Shown piece after piece: positions 29,512 to 39,150 of a DNA stretch of 64,000 nt (the first letter of the stretch is position 1; each line of letters begins with the position of its first letter). This DNA is from Ogataea parapolymorpha DL-1. Taxonomy: Eukaryota; Ascomycota; Pichiomycetes; Pichiales; Pichiaceae. The stretch lies in contig NC_027863.1 of assembly GCF_000187245.1 (NCBI RefSeq), positions 990,735-1,054,734 on the forward strand. The letters are read 5' to 3'. The translations under genes and the position numbers were made by a program. The notes under the pieces are model-generated. The model ran no database searches and was not told the origin of the DNA. It worked only from the letters and a program-made list of their open reading frames with translations.

Positions 29512-30447
29512 ATGACCGAAATTTGGGACGGAGAAGACGAAAATGCAAGTCTTGAAACTCTTAGAGATGTCTTGGTCAATAGAAGTGGTGATGTGAAGTT
29601 GGCTCTTCGATTTCGCGCGCTCTTTTTCTTAAAATCTGTGGGAGCAGAGTTTGCAGAAAAGCCAGAAGAAGCACAAAAGGCTCTGGAATATATCGCCGAG
29701 AGCTTTAAGGATGAGTCTGAGCTACTTAAGCATGAGGTTGCTTATGTGCTAGGCCAGACGAAGAACATGAGAGCCGCTCCAATTCTCAGAGAAGTGCTAG
29801 CAGACACCCATCAGCAATGCATGGTGAGACATGAAGCAGCTGAAGCTTTGGGGGCCCTCGGGGACAGCGACTCTTTGGACTTGCTTTCAAAATATTACAA
29901 TGATCCGAATGAAATGCTCGAGATTAGACAAACCTGTGAGCTGGCCATCGATCGTATTAAGTGGGCAAAGAGCGAAAAGGCCAAAACTGAAAATCTGCAG
30001 ACCTCGCTATACGAGTCTATCGACCCTGCTCCGCCATTACCGGTTGATAACGAGGAGAATGACAAGGTGGAAAAGCTACAACAAATCCTAAATGATCAGA
30101 GTCGGTCTTTATTCGAAAGATACAGAGCGATGTTTAGACTTAGGGACATTGGCACTGACGAAGCATGCCTTGCCTTAGCCACTGGATTCGATGATGACTC
30201 GGCGCTGTTTAAGCACGAGATTGCGTATGTGTTTGGCCAGCTGTGCAACCCTGTCAGTGTTCCTGCCCTCATTAAAGTTGTTGGCAACAAAGCAGAAGCC
30301 GGAATGGTGCGACATGAGGCTGCAGAGGCGTTGGGATCTATTGCAACCGAGGATGTTCTTCCTATCTTGAAAGGATTTTTGAACGACAAGGACGATGTCG
30401 TGCGCGAGAGTGCTATTGTGGCCCTGGATATGTACGAGGCTGAGTAA
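29512..30447 (+). CDS. LIA1: Lia1, deoxyhypusine hydroxylase
   Basis: Encodes 311 residues of HEAT-like repeats in two halves. The four iron-binding His-Glu pairs are all present: [10 protein letters not shown] (H74), [10 protein letters not shown] (H107), [10 protein letters not shown] and [10 protein letters not shown]. Reaction: hydroxylation of deoxyhypusine in eIF5A, completing hypusine formation, with a di-iron centre. It is 9 bases from the convergent RPA12. Confidence 0.97.
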   Translation: MTEIWDGEDENASLETLRDVLVNRSGDVKLALRFRALFFLKSVGAEFAEKPEEAQKALEYIAESFKDESELLKHEVAYVLGQTKNMRAAPILREVLADTHQQCMVRHEAAEALGALGDSDSLDLLSKYYNDPNEMLEIRQTCELAIDRIKWAKSEKAKTENLQTSLYESIDPAPPLPVDNEENDKVEKLQQILNDQSRSLFERYRAMFRLRDIGTDEACLALATGFDDDSALFKHEIAYVFGQLCNPVSVPALIKVVGNKAEAGMVRHEAAEALGSIATEDVLPILKGFLNDKDDVVRESAIVALDMYEAE

Positions 30448-30456
30448 TAGAATGCC

Positions 30457-30828
30457 CTAATTGTTGGTTCTGAATCTGTAACCACATGATGTACAAGTGT
30501 AGAAAACGGTAGCACCTTCGTCTGCAGACCGAAGTTGAAGAGTATGGTACTGCATTTCGTCGTTACCACACTGTGGACATTTTTCTTTAATCGTAGCACC
30601 TTCTTCCACTTCGCTCGTCTTGAGCGATGTCTTGACAAGCGATTTCTTGGATTTAAGAGAGGATGGAAAAGCATCAGGAGCAGTATGCGTCACCACCTTC
30701 AGATTGGCAAAATGCTTACTCTCGTAAGTTCTTTTGCACATCTGACATTGAATCGATGGTCTATTTGCAAACGAGTCAAGAAGCGTACCGCAATCTTGGC
30801 AGAAAATCAACGATCCAACGGTAGACAT
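30457..30828 (-). CDS. RPA12: Rpa12 (A12.2), RNA polymerase I subunit
   Basis: Encodes 123 residues, against 125 in Saccharomyces. It has an N-terminal zinc ribbon (C10, C13, C28, C31) and a C-terminal TFIIS-like ribbon (CPQCGNDE and CTSCGYRF). The RSADEGAT loop carries the acidic pair used for RNA cleavage by polymerase I. The start is the ATG at 30828; an open stretch upstream to 30861 lacks an ATG. It is divergent to CCT5 with 112 bases between starts. Confidence 0.95.
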   Translation of the reverse strand: MSTVGSLIFCQDCGTLLDSFANRPSIQCQMCKRTYESKHFANLKVVTHTAPDAFPSSLKSKKSLVKTSLKTSEVEEGATIKEKCPQCGNDEMQYHTLQLRSADEGATVFYTCTSCGYRFRTNN

Positions 30829-30940
30829 TGGAGGTTTTTTTTTGAAATTTTTCAAGTGCACTCAAATAAATATTTTCTTTCTCCGTCGCGACGGTTTATT
30901 TTTCGTTCACTTTTTTCCCAAATACTATTTCTTCGCGTCC

Positions 30941-32620
30941 ATGTCCCAAATGTCCCAACCAATGGAACTCCCTGACATGTCGAACGCCATTGTGGCGCAA
31001 GACGAGATGGGTCGTCCATTCATCATCGTGAAAGACCAGGGGTCCAAAAAGAGAACCCACGGTACCGAAGCCGTCAAATCGCATATTCTGGCCGCACGGC
31101 AGGTCGCTTCTATTTTGAAGACTTCGCTCGGTCCACGTGGTCTGGACAAAATCCTAATCTCTCCAGATGGAGAGATCAACATTACCAATGACGGTGCCAC
31201 CATCATGTCTCAGATGGAGCTGAGTAACGAAATTGCAAAGTTACTTGTCGAGCTATCCAAATCGCAAGACGATGAGATCGGAGACGGAACTACAGGAGTT
31301 GTGGTTCTTACTAGTGCTCTTTTAGATCAAGCTCTTGAGTTGATTGAGAAAGGTATTCATCCTATCAAAATAGCACACGGGTTCGAGAAGGCTTGTAAAA
31401 TTGCCCTCGAACAGCTCGACAAAATTGCAGATACTGTTTCCATTGATCTGGAAAATCTGGAAAACAACACCAAACCTGAGAGCGAGCTATTTAAGGCGGC
31501 CAAAACTTCCCTTGGCTCCAAGATTGTTTCCAAATGTCACGACCAGTTTGCTCGTATGGCTGTTGAAACTGTGCTCAACGTCGCCGATTTGGAACGTAAG
31601 GATGTTGACTTCGAGCTTATTCGTGTCGAGGGAAAATTGGGAGGCTCTCTGGAAGATTCCAAGGTGATCAACGGTGTTATCATTGACAAAGACTTCTCTC
31701 ATCCTCAAATGCCAAAGAAAGTTGAAAATGCAAAAATTGCCATCTTAACTTGTCCGTTCGAGCCACCCAAACCAAAAACCAAACACAAGCTGGAAGTGAG
31801 CACTGTTGAGGAATTCAAGAAGCTTCAGACCTACGAGCAGGACAAATTTAAAGAAATGATCCATTGGGTGAAGCAGTCTGGTGCCAATATGGTTGTTTGT
31901 CAGTGGGGATTCGACGACGAAGCTAACCACTTACTTCTATCCAACGAGCTGCCTGCTGTGAGATGGGTTGGCGGAACAGAGATCGAGACAATTGCTATGG
32001 CCACCAACGGACGGATTGTGCCGAGGTTCGAGGATCTGACCGAATCCAAACTTGGGCACGCTGGTAAAGTCACGGAGCTAGAATTCGGAACTACTAGAGA
32101 CCATATGTTGGTGATAGAGGATTGCGATAACCCTAGGGCTGTGACCGCTTTGATTAGAGGATCTAGTAAGATGATTGTGGACGAGAGTATCCGTGCTCTC
32201 CATGACTCGCTCTGTGTGGTCCGCAACCTTATTAAAGACAGCAGAATTGTTTATGGAGGTGGTTCTGCAGAGATTTCGTGCTCCCTGCGTGTCATGGAGG
32301 AGGCAGACAAACAAAAGGGCATTGACCAGTATGCTTTCCGTTCGTTCTCTCAGGCTCTGGATGTAATTCCAATGTCTTTGGCTGAGAACTCCGGTTTAGA
32401 TCCTATTGAAACGCTGACGCAACTTAAGGCAGACCATGTGCTGAAGCAAAACTCCAAGCTCGGCGTGGACTGCCTCGGAAACAATAACAACGACATGAAG
32501 GAATTGTTTGTGATTGAGACCTTAATCGGAAAGAGACAGCAGCTTCTGCTGGCCACACAGCTTACCAGAATGATCTTAAAGATCAACGATGTCATTATCA
32601 GCGGAAAGGATCAATACTAG
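30941..32620 (+). CDS. CCT5: Cct5, epsilon subunit of the TRiC/CCT chaperonin
   Basis: Encodes 559 residues (562 in Saccharomyces). Group II chaperonin motifs are complete: [29 protein letters not shown], and the catalytic GGGSAEI region near the C-terminus. The subunit-specific N-terminus with [14 protein letters not shown] and KKRTHG identifies epsilon. Role: cytosolic folding of actin, tubulin and other clients. The ATG at 30941 was preferred; the upstream frame is T-rich leader. Confidence 0.97.
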   Translation: MSQMSQPMELPDMSNAIVAQDEMGRPFIIVKDQGSKKRTHGTEAVKSHILAARQVASILKTSLGPRGLDKILISPDGEINITNDGATIMSQMELSNEIAKLLVELSKSQDDEIGDGTTGVVVLTSALLDQALELIEKGIHPIKIAHGFEKACKIALEQLDKIADTVSIDLENLENNTKPESELFKAAKTSLGSKIVSKCHDQFARMAVETVLNVADLERKDVDFELIRVEGKLGGSLEDSKVINGVIIDKDFSHPQMPKKVENAKIAILTCPFEPPKPKTKHKLEVSTVEEFKKLQTYEQDKFKEMIHWVKQSGANMVVCQWGFDDEANHLLLSNELPAVRWVGGTEIETIAMATNGRIVPRFEDLTESKLGHAGKVTELEFGTTRDHMLVIEDCDNPRAVTALIRGSSKMIVDESIRALHDSLCVVRNLIKDSRIVYGGGSAEISCSLRVMEEADKQKGIDQYAFRSFSQALDVIPMSLAENSGLDPIETLTQLKADHVLKQNSKLGVDCLGNNNNDMKELFVIETLIGKRQQLLLATQLTRMILKINDVIISGKDQY

Positions 32621-32640
32621 TTAATAAATAGGTAATCAGA

Positions 32641-32955
32641 CTAACTTTTGATATCACTCATTCTCCCTTCGAATTGAAAGCTTGTTGTGCTCGTGTCTGG
32701 TTGGTCAGATTGTGCTGGCTGTTGCTGTTCCTCAGCCTTCTCAATTTCTTGTTCCATTTTTGTTGGATCGTAGAACGCTCCCCAGATACTTTGTAAATAC
32801 GTGAATTCTTTACTGATGGCCACTGCAGTCTCGAGCGAACGGTCCAGGTCTCCCATGCTGGTCATCACATCGTCCATGAGTCCAATAAGATTGGTAATAT
32901 GCGCGTCTCTAAACCTCTCAAATAGAGGAAGTGGTGTTTCGTCCGAGGAGTTCAT
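32641..32955 (-). CDS. DAD1: Dad1, DASH/Dam1 kinetochore ring subunit
   Basis: Encodes 104 residues. The short helical core (NLIGLMDDVMTSMGDLDRSL, then AISKEFTYLQSIWGAFYD) matches Dad1. The C-terminus is acidic and Gln-rich. Role: one of ten proteins of the Dam1/DASH ring that couples kinetochores to microtubules. It is 20 bases from the convergent CCT5 stop. Confidence 0.88.
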   Translation of the reverse strand: MNSSDETPLPLFERFRDAHITNLIGLMDDVMTSMGDLDRSLETAVAISKEFTYLQSIWGAFYDPTKMEQEIEKAEEQQQPAQSDQPDTSTTSFQFEGRMSDIKS

Positions 32956-33007
32956 TGATAAATAAACTTTATTTTTTCGTGTAGCACTTTTTATTTAATT
33001 TGCCTAT

Positions 33008-35419
33008 ATGTATGTAAGACAATTTATCAGAAGGCCATTGAGGCAGCACATGGTCCAATGGTCGAAAATTCAGGCAATTCGACAGACAAGACTGATCTCA
33101 GAAGAGTCGATTTTGCGTCAGAGCGATTTGGGAGAGGATGACGATGCGACGAATACGGGTGTGATCCTCAAAGAGAATAAAGAGACTCTTCTTTATTTTG
33201 ACAGACTCACTCCTTTTAAGGCCGGAAGATATGACTTCAGTAGGTTACTGGGTTCATTCATTATGGATTATTCGGACAACGGTCTCAGAAAAAGAGTTCT
33301 CGATCTAGCTCAAGATAGCAACTCTCCAAACGGTTTACAAATTAAGGGCTTCAAATACATACCGAGGGATGGCGGAGCCTTTGTCAAGTTTGCAGTTCCA
33401 CAAGACATGGATGTTAAGATGTTCAATAAGCAGATAATGGACAGCGTCAGCAAAAAATTCAACGACTCAATATGGCATTATTTGACTCACGTTCGTTGCT
33501 TCCCTGTGAAAGGTACCCCATGGATTGAAGACCTTCGCAGGTATCCTAGTCCCAGAATCAAGATATGGTTCGAAGGGCCGCGCCTTACTCAAGAAAACTT
33601 ATACCTATTGTTAAGACGGTATGGAGAGATAAATGACATCATTCCACCCCCTCCAGATTCGAAAGACCCATTCACAATTGTCATTTATAGATCCATAAGA
33701 GCAGCTATTAGTGCACGACACTGTGTGACAGGGATCAAGGTTGGCGACACCGTGGTCCATATTCAGTATGCCCCAATTGTAAAGGTCAACTTGATAGGAA
33801 ATTTCATCAACAACCATTCACGTGTTGCTATTCCTTTGATATTTGCCATCTTGGCTACACTAGCGGTTCTCGTGTTTGATCCGATTAGGTACTTCGCTGT
33901 CAAAGAGAAGATCACGTCCAAATATTCTTTGGAAAAGAACCCATACTTCCAACAGATCTCGAAATTGGCATATAGAACTCGTGACACAATGTCCAGCGTT
34001 CTTTCGTTACCTGAACAAACGCACAGAGAAATGATCAATGGAATGGATGGAATGTGGAAAGAAATGGAAATTGTTGCCAAAGAGCTGAAGCTCTGGATTG
34101 AGGAAAATGTTAACTCTTTTATAGTCATTCAGGGACCTCGAGGATCCGGTAAAAGAAATTTGGTCGAGGAGCATGTGCTGAAAGACAGACCTAACTGTCT
34201 CTACATTGATTGCGAGAATATCATAAAGGGCAGGAAGGATCAGGAGTTCATCAAAAACTTTGCCGATGAGTTTGGCTACTTTCCCGTGTTCTCGTGGTTG
34301 AACTCGGTCTCTTCGTTTGTGGACTTGATAGTCCAGGGTCTCACAGGTCAAAAATCGGGAATTAGTGAGTCCAAAGAGACGCAGGTTAAAAATATGCTGT
34401 CTTTGACGAGTGCAGTTATTAGGGATATCTCTCTTACCAATTACCGTTCTGCTAGGCGAAACGACGATTCTCATATGAAAGAAGAGGACTTTTTACAGCA
34501 AAATCCACAGGACAAACCTGTTGTGGTTATTGACCGATTCCAGGCAGCTCGCAAAGCCAACAACGCTAACGCATTTGTTTATCGAGAGCTTGCAGAATGG
34601 GCAGCAAGTATGGTGAGCATGAACATAGCCCATGTCATTTTCGTGACAGATGACGTTGGAAGTTTGGAGACTCTCTCCAAAGCCCTTCCAAACACGCCTT
34701 TCAAGCGCTGCCTTTTGACTGATGCATCGAGCTCAGCTGTCAAGAATTTCATTGAGCAGCAGCTTTCGCACGATGACAGATTATCACGCTATCTTGAAAA
34801 GGATAGAGATACTTTGATGAAGTGTGTCGAACCTTTTGGTGGCCGCGTGCTAGATCTCCAAGTGTTTGTGAGGCGTATGCGCTCGGGAGAAACTCCAGAG
34901 GAGGCCTTACATGGCATCGTGGCCCAATCCATCGAACAGCTAAGTCAGCTCTTCACTAGAAATGGCGCTTCTGGTTACAGTGCATCTCAGGCATGGTGTA
35001 TCATCAAATTACTGGCAGAGAAAGAGGTTGCAACATACAACGATGTTTCTCAGCTCCCATTACTGAAGAGTGACACCCATAATATACTGCAGGCCATGGA
35101 GAACGCCGAACTAATCACTATCATACGTGAGAAGGGATTAGTGAAAGAGGTGAAACCGTCAAAGCCATTGTATCACTTAGCCTTCGAGACAATGGTCAAA
35201 GAGTCAAGAATATACCACTCGTTGGAGACGGACTATCTGACAAATCTCATTAAATTCCATCGCTCTAAAATAAGCCAGTTTGAGGAGGAGCTCCAAAAGT
35301 ATAGTGGCATTGACGATCACAGGCTGTTCAGGGAGAGGCTGACATATCTCTCCAATAAGATTGAGGCCAGCACTAAAAGTATCGTTGAATGCGAAAAGAA
35401 GCTTTCAGACCTACAATGA
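33008..35419 (+). CDS. YME2: Yme2, mitochondrial inner-membrane protein
   Basis: Encodes 803 residues (850 in Saccharomyces). It has a basic mitochondrial N-terminus, an RRM-like region at about 185-265, one membrane helix near 272-293 (AIPLIFAILATLAVLVF), and a C-terminal intermembrane-space domain with a P-loop-like GPRGSGKRN near residue 376. Yme2 (RNA12) affects nucleoid structure and escape of mitochondrial DNA. The last 40 residues form a coiled coil. The start is ATG 33008. Confidence 0.92.
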   Translation: MYVRQFIRRPLRQHMVQWSKIQAIRQTRLISEESILRQSDLGEDDDATNTGVILKENKETLLYFDRLTPFKAGRYDFSRLLGSFIMDYSDNGLRKRVLDLAQDSNSPNGLQIKGFKYIPRDGGAFVKFAVPQDMDVKMFNKQIMDSVSKKFNDSIWHYLTHVRCFPVKGTPWIEDLRRYPSPRIKIWFEGPRLTQENLYLLLRRYGEINDIIPPPPDSKDPFTIVIYRSIRAAISARHCVTGIKVGDTVVHIQYAPIVKVNLIGNFINNHSRVAIPLIFAILATLAVLVFDPIRYFAVKEKITSKYSLEKNPYFQQISKLAYRTRDTMSSVLSLPEQTHREMINGMDGMWKEMEIVAKELKLWIEENVNSFIVIQGPRGSGKRNLVEEHVLKDRPNCLYIDCENIIKGRKDQEFIKNFADEFGYFPVFSWLNSVSSFVDLIVQGLTGQKSGISESKETQVKNMLSLTSAVIRDISLTNYRSARRNDDSHMKEEDFLQQNPQDKPVVVIDRFQAARKANNANAFVYRELAEWAASMVSMNIAHVIFVTDDVGSLETLSKALPNTPFKRCLLTDASSSAVKNFIEQQLSHDDRLSRYLEKDRDTLMKCVEPFGGRVLDLQVFVRRMRSGETPEEALHGIVAQSIEQLSQLFTRNGASGYSASQAWCIIKLLAEKEVATYNDVSQLPLLKSDTHNILQAMENAELITIIREKGLVKEVKPSKPLYHLAFETMVKESRIYHSLETDYLTNLIKFHRSKISQFEEELQKYSGIDDHRLFRERLTYLSNKIEASTKSIVECEKKLSDLQ

Positions 35420-35432
35420 ACATCTGAATTAT

Positions 35433-36470
35433 CTATTGATTCTGTAGCCGATCAGACTCAATTCTCTTTAATGCCTCACTTGCAGACAGTCTACAAGAGC
35501 TCTCATAGACCATCATATCATTGAAAATTTGCACACATTGGGGAAGATCCTTCAACTTGAACAGTAAATCTTCTGAGGATCTGCGAGTTTTGCGAAAGAA
35601 AGCAGTGTTCATGGCGCTATACGATCTGGAAGATTTGACTTCCTGCCAATCATCAGGTGGCGTGCCAAAAGTGTTAAATATGGAAGCAAGTAAAGCTAGG
35701 TCGCTGTGTGCAGAGTCTTTAGAGTACGGCGTGGTAAAATCTTTGCTTGATATGAGCATCAAGATCACACCGACGGACCATATATCAACTTTGTTAGTAT
35801 AGTCTTTGACTGAGAGTAACAACTCTGGCGCCTTGTAATAGCCAGTTGCTATATCTGTAATTTTAGAATCTGGTTTTTCCAAACCATTGTTGTCTGGCTC
35901 CATATAGCTGATACCAAAGTCAATAATCACAGGTTCCAATTCGTGAGGCGACTCAAACATTATATTATTCGGATTGATATCTCTATGAATGACGCCCTGA
36001 CTATGGATAAATGCAAGCCCTCGAAGCAACCCTTTAAAAATTTGGATGATCTGGGACGTACCGAAGTTGTTTATCCTATTTTTTGTGATTGTACCATCCT
36101 GCAAGTTGAAGACAGACCGCAAGTTGGTATTATTTGCTATCACGCCGTTCAAATCGCTTTTGTAAAAAGGGAACAGTAACCCAATTTCTATGGGACTTTG
36201 GTAAAATGCAATCAGGCGCACCACATTTCTACCTAAGTTGGTACCATTCTCCTTATCTTCCTTATCTTGGGCACCCGCCAGTTTTCGTAACAGCTTCAAC
36301 TCGTTTTTTACATTGTGTGGAGGCAGTTCATCTTCTGGTTCGGTGATTTTTAGAGCGTACTCGGGAGAGGAAAACTTCATATCACCCCGTGCCCTGCACA
36401 GGTAGACGTCACTAAAGCGGCCTCCGCCGATTCTTTTCCCCACCTCAAAATCGCCCTTCTTTGTTTCCAT
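35433..36470 (-). CDS. CAK1: Cak1-like monomeric CDK-activating kinase
   Basis: Encodes 345 residues. It has a glycine loop IGGGRFSDV, Lys41 (YALKITE), the catalytic loop HRDINPNN (162-169), DFG (184-186) and a TDIATGYYKAPELL segment in place of the usual activation-loop/APE region, which resembles Cak1/Csk1. The catalytic-loop lysine of most kinases (HRDxKxxN) is Asn here. Role: phosphorylation of the T-loop of Cdk1 and other CDKs. It could instead be another CMGC kinase, but the ATGYYKAPE segment favours Cak1. Convergent with YME2, 13 bases apart. Confidence 0.75.
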   Translation of the reverse strand: METKKGDFEVGKRIGGGRFSDVYLCRARGDMKFSSPEYALKITEPEDELPPHNVKNELKLLRKLAGAQDKEDKENGTNLGRNVVRLIAFYQSPIEIGLLFPFYKSDLNGVIANNTNLRSVFNLQDGTITKNRINNFGTSQIIQIFKGLLRGLAFIHSQGVIHRDINPNNIMFESPHELEPVIIDFGISYMEPDNNGLEKPDSKITDIATGYYKAPELLLSVKDYTNKVDIWSVGVILMLISSKDFTTPYSKDSAHSDLALLASIFNTFGTPPDDWQEVKSSRSYSAMNTAFFRKTRRSSEDLLFKLKDLPQCVQIFNDMMVYESSCRLSASEALKRIESDRLQNQ

Positions 36471-36629
36471 TCAAATATTTGAAGGTCGATATTTTTTAGG
36501 TGATAAAATTGATTTCAAACTACCTCACGCTACTTATCTCAATTTCACCGCTGCCAAGTTTCCGTTACCACCTCAAATTTTATGTCATAGACTTGTGTTT
36601 TGCTTTACATCTTCTGCTTGTCTTCCTAA

Positions 36630-37919
36630 ATGAGCGTTCCGGAATGGACGCATATGGAATGCGATTGCTCCATTTTTAACGAGTACCCTATGACTACAGA
36701 AAATGAGTCTCTTAAATTGAAATCGCTCCATAAAGTTCTTGAGTCTCAAGATACAGCGCCACTCAGGTACCTAGTAACCACGAGATCAGGAGCCGTCAAC
36801 AGGGAACAGCGTACAATCATCTGGCCCAAATTGCTTGAGTTGGATTCCTGGAATCCTCCTCCACCTGTTCCGCACCTTAAGCACAAAGATCACGAGCAGA
36901 TAACCAAAGACATTGAGAGATCTTTTGTATTTTATCCAAAAACGAGCCCTGATGAAATGCTGAGATTACGTCAACGCCTGGACAATCTGATCAATAATAC
37001 CTTGTGTGCATATCCCGGACTCAACTATTATCAAGGCTACCACGATGTCGCCTCGATAGCCGTTTTGATTTTTGATGATTTCATGGCCTACAAATTCATG
37101 ACCAAGCTCACACTCATGTACCTCAGAGACCACATGTTGCCAGATATTGAGTCTACAGTCAGAGAGCTCAAACTGATACCCGAACTTTTGTCTTTAGTGG
37201 ATCCCAAATTACACGCTCTCATTGGCTCAATTGAACCCGTCTATGCGCTGAGCTCGATGATCTCTCTGTTTGCGCACGATATCGCAGATTTCAACGGGCT
37301 ATGTTTAGTTTGGGACTTTATTCTAGCCCAAAACAGTGCTGTTTCGGCGTACTATATTTATGTGGCGGTACTTGTCTTTTATAAAGATGATATTTTGAAC
37401 GATCTGGATGATCTTTTGGGCAAGTCTTTCACGAGCGACGATACGCTCACAGAAGAGACTGAACTGAATCTCTCGGACAGAGACCTTATCCATGTGACTT
37501 TGAACAACTGGATAAGTCACAATCTCAAGTGCAGCCATCTTTTTGAAATACTCAAGAATGCCATGCGGTATATGAGCGATTTCCCGCATGAGAGTTTGCA
37601 ATCAACGAAAGGCTTAAGCAGATACAGCATGCTGAGGGCGTCGTCCCTCGACCCGGAACTCATCCTTTTGCATACGAGCGAACAGAAGCGGTATCTGAAA
37701 CGTTCTCGCGTCTCCAAAGCACTGGTTTCGCATCACAAAACTCTTTCACTGGTTATCAAGTGTTCTATTGGTATCGGCGTTGCGGGCTTAGTGCTCAAAT
37801 ACTCCCTAGGGTCAAGCGGATTCCGTCCTCGGCATCTTGGGGTCTTCAATGCCGCATCCCGGTGTATCTCATCGGCGCAAGGATTTTTCGAAACGGTTTT
37901 CAATGGATTTGCAGAGTAA
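36630..37919 (+). CDS. GYP8: Gyp8-like membrane-anchored TBC Rab GAP
   Basis: Encodes 429 residues. The TBC domain shows the Arg-finger motif ITKDIERSF and the Gln-finger motif YYQGYHD. A C-terminal hydrophobic helix near 372-393 would anchor it, as in Gyp8 and human TBC1D20, which act on Ypt1/Rab1 at the ER. It is divergent to CAK1 (159 bases) and its stop is 5 bases from the convergent GPI8 stop. Confidence 0.88.
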   Translation: MSVPEWTHMECDCSIFNEYPMTTENESLKLKSLHKVLESQDTAPLRYLVTTRSGAVNREQRTIIWPKLLELDSWNPPPPVPHLKHKDHEQITKDIERSFVFYPKTSPDEMLRLRQRLDNLINNTLCAYPGLNYYQGYHDVASIAVLIFDDFMAYKFMTKLTLMYLRDHMLPDIESTVRELKLIPELLSLVDPKLHALIGSIEPVYALSSMISLFAHDIADFNGLCLVWDFILAQNSAVSAYYIYVAVLVFYKDDILNDLDDLLGKSFTSDDTLTEETELNLSDRDLIHVTLNNWISHNLKCSHLFEILKNAMRYMSDFPHESLQSTKGLSRYSMLRASSLDPELILLHTSEQKRYLKRSRVSKALVSHHKTLSLVIKCSIGIGVAGLVLKYSLGSSGFRPRHLGVFNAASRCISSAQGFFETVFNGFAE

Positions 37920-37924
37920 GGCAA

Positions 37925-39055
37925 TTAAATTTTGACGTAGTTGGCAAAGAAGAACAAGGCGGCAATAACCGATCCAATAGTGAGAAGTTTTGTAGACGAA
38001 ATCTGTTTGCTCTCGCATGCTCCGAGAGTAATCATACTCTTGTTTTGATTGAAAAAGCTGGGTTTTCTTTGCTCTTCGACATCTAACATTTTGGGGGTGG
38101 ATAAATTTTTAAGGAATCCTTGTTCATCGTGATTCGTCAAATACAGCAAATCATCCTCCACGTTGTCAACAACGGTCTGCTGGACGTTTCCAAAGAAATC
38201 TGTGATTAGCACATCAGAGAGATTCCTTTGGAATAGATCTGTGCGAACACCAGCATTGGAGTGTATTTTCTCGAAAGTGTACGAGTCCACCAGATCCTGT
38301 AATGTTAATTTACTGTCTTTCTCCAGCTTTTCCAGGAATTCTAGGTTGAAATATGTGAATCGATCAATGACAGCCACCCCGATTTCCGTATCTGAATGGT
38401 GAGAATATGAACTCTCGTGTAAATCAGATGAACCAACAGCCAGAATATTTGGTGAGTAAAACTTGCTGTACATGGTGTTAGCCTGACAAGTATCTATCAT
38501 GAAGAAAATTTCGTTGTAGCGCTTCTTCTCGTGCATTTCTTCAAAGGCATCTGCAATATCATAAGAAGAGATCTCCTCCGCGTCTTGGAATTTCAAAAAC
38601 TCATCTCCACCATGGCCGGTCATGTAGATGAAAATGTTGGAATGTTCATCGGTGAGTAGTCTTTTCGATTTGGGCTGCTCGTCTGGCCATCTGTCTGTCA
38701 AAAGACGAATAAAGTTCTCGACCGTCACTTCGTATCCACGGTAGTCGACTTCAATGTTATCCCCGTATAACTCAAGCTGCCTATCGGCATTATTGAAGAC
38801 AAATCCTGGGAAAGCGTTTCTCGGATTGCAGGCTATGTCGTCCGAAAGCATCAAGATGATTTGCGAGTCTGGAATACCGAGTCTTTTGACCGTTCTGTAC
38901 ATACTCAGCACATTCGCCATATGCCTGTAGTTGAACCAGAATCTTGAGGTTGACACCAAAACCGCCCAGTTATTTGTATGCCTTGGTTCAGTGGTATTGA
39001 GCGCAAGACATGACGCTAGAAGGAATGCTGACCACAAGATCTTGAGTACCTTCAT
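37925..39055 (-). CDS. GPI8: Gpi8, catalytic subunit of GPI transamidase
   Basis: Encodes 376 residues. A signal peptide covers 1-19. The C13 peptidase-type catalytic dyad is His148 in TGHGGD and Cys190 in DTCQA. One membrane helix closes the C-terminus (LLTIGSVIAALFFFANYV). Reaction: cleavage of the C-terminal GPI signal and transfer of the protein to the GPI lipid in the ER lumen. Length and all motifs are normal. Confidence 0.97.
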   Translation of the reverse strand: MKVLKILWSAFLLASCLALNTTEPRHTNNWAVLVSTSRFWFNYRHMANVLSMYRTVKRLGIPDSQIILMLSDDIACNPRNAFPGFVFNNADRQLELYGDNIEVDYRGYEVTVENFIRLLTDRWPDEQPKSKRLLTDEHSNIFIYMTGHGGDEFLKFQDAEEISSYDIADAFEEMHEKKRYNEIFFMIDTCQANTMYSKFYSPNILAVGSSDLHESSYSHHSDTEIGVAVIDRFTYFNLEFLEKLEKDSKLTLQDLVDSYTFEKIHSNAGVRTDLFQRNLSDVLITDFFGNVQQTVVDNVEDDLLYLTNHDEQGFLKNLSTPKMLDVEEQRKPSFFNQNKSMITLGACESKQISSTKLLTIGSVIAALFFFANYVKI

Positions 39056-39150
39056 TGGAATTTAATATTTTACTAATAATCTTAGTTTTTCTGCGTTACG
39101 GGATCTAGCTTTTGGCTGTGCAAGTAAAAACATTGAATCATAAATAAAAT

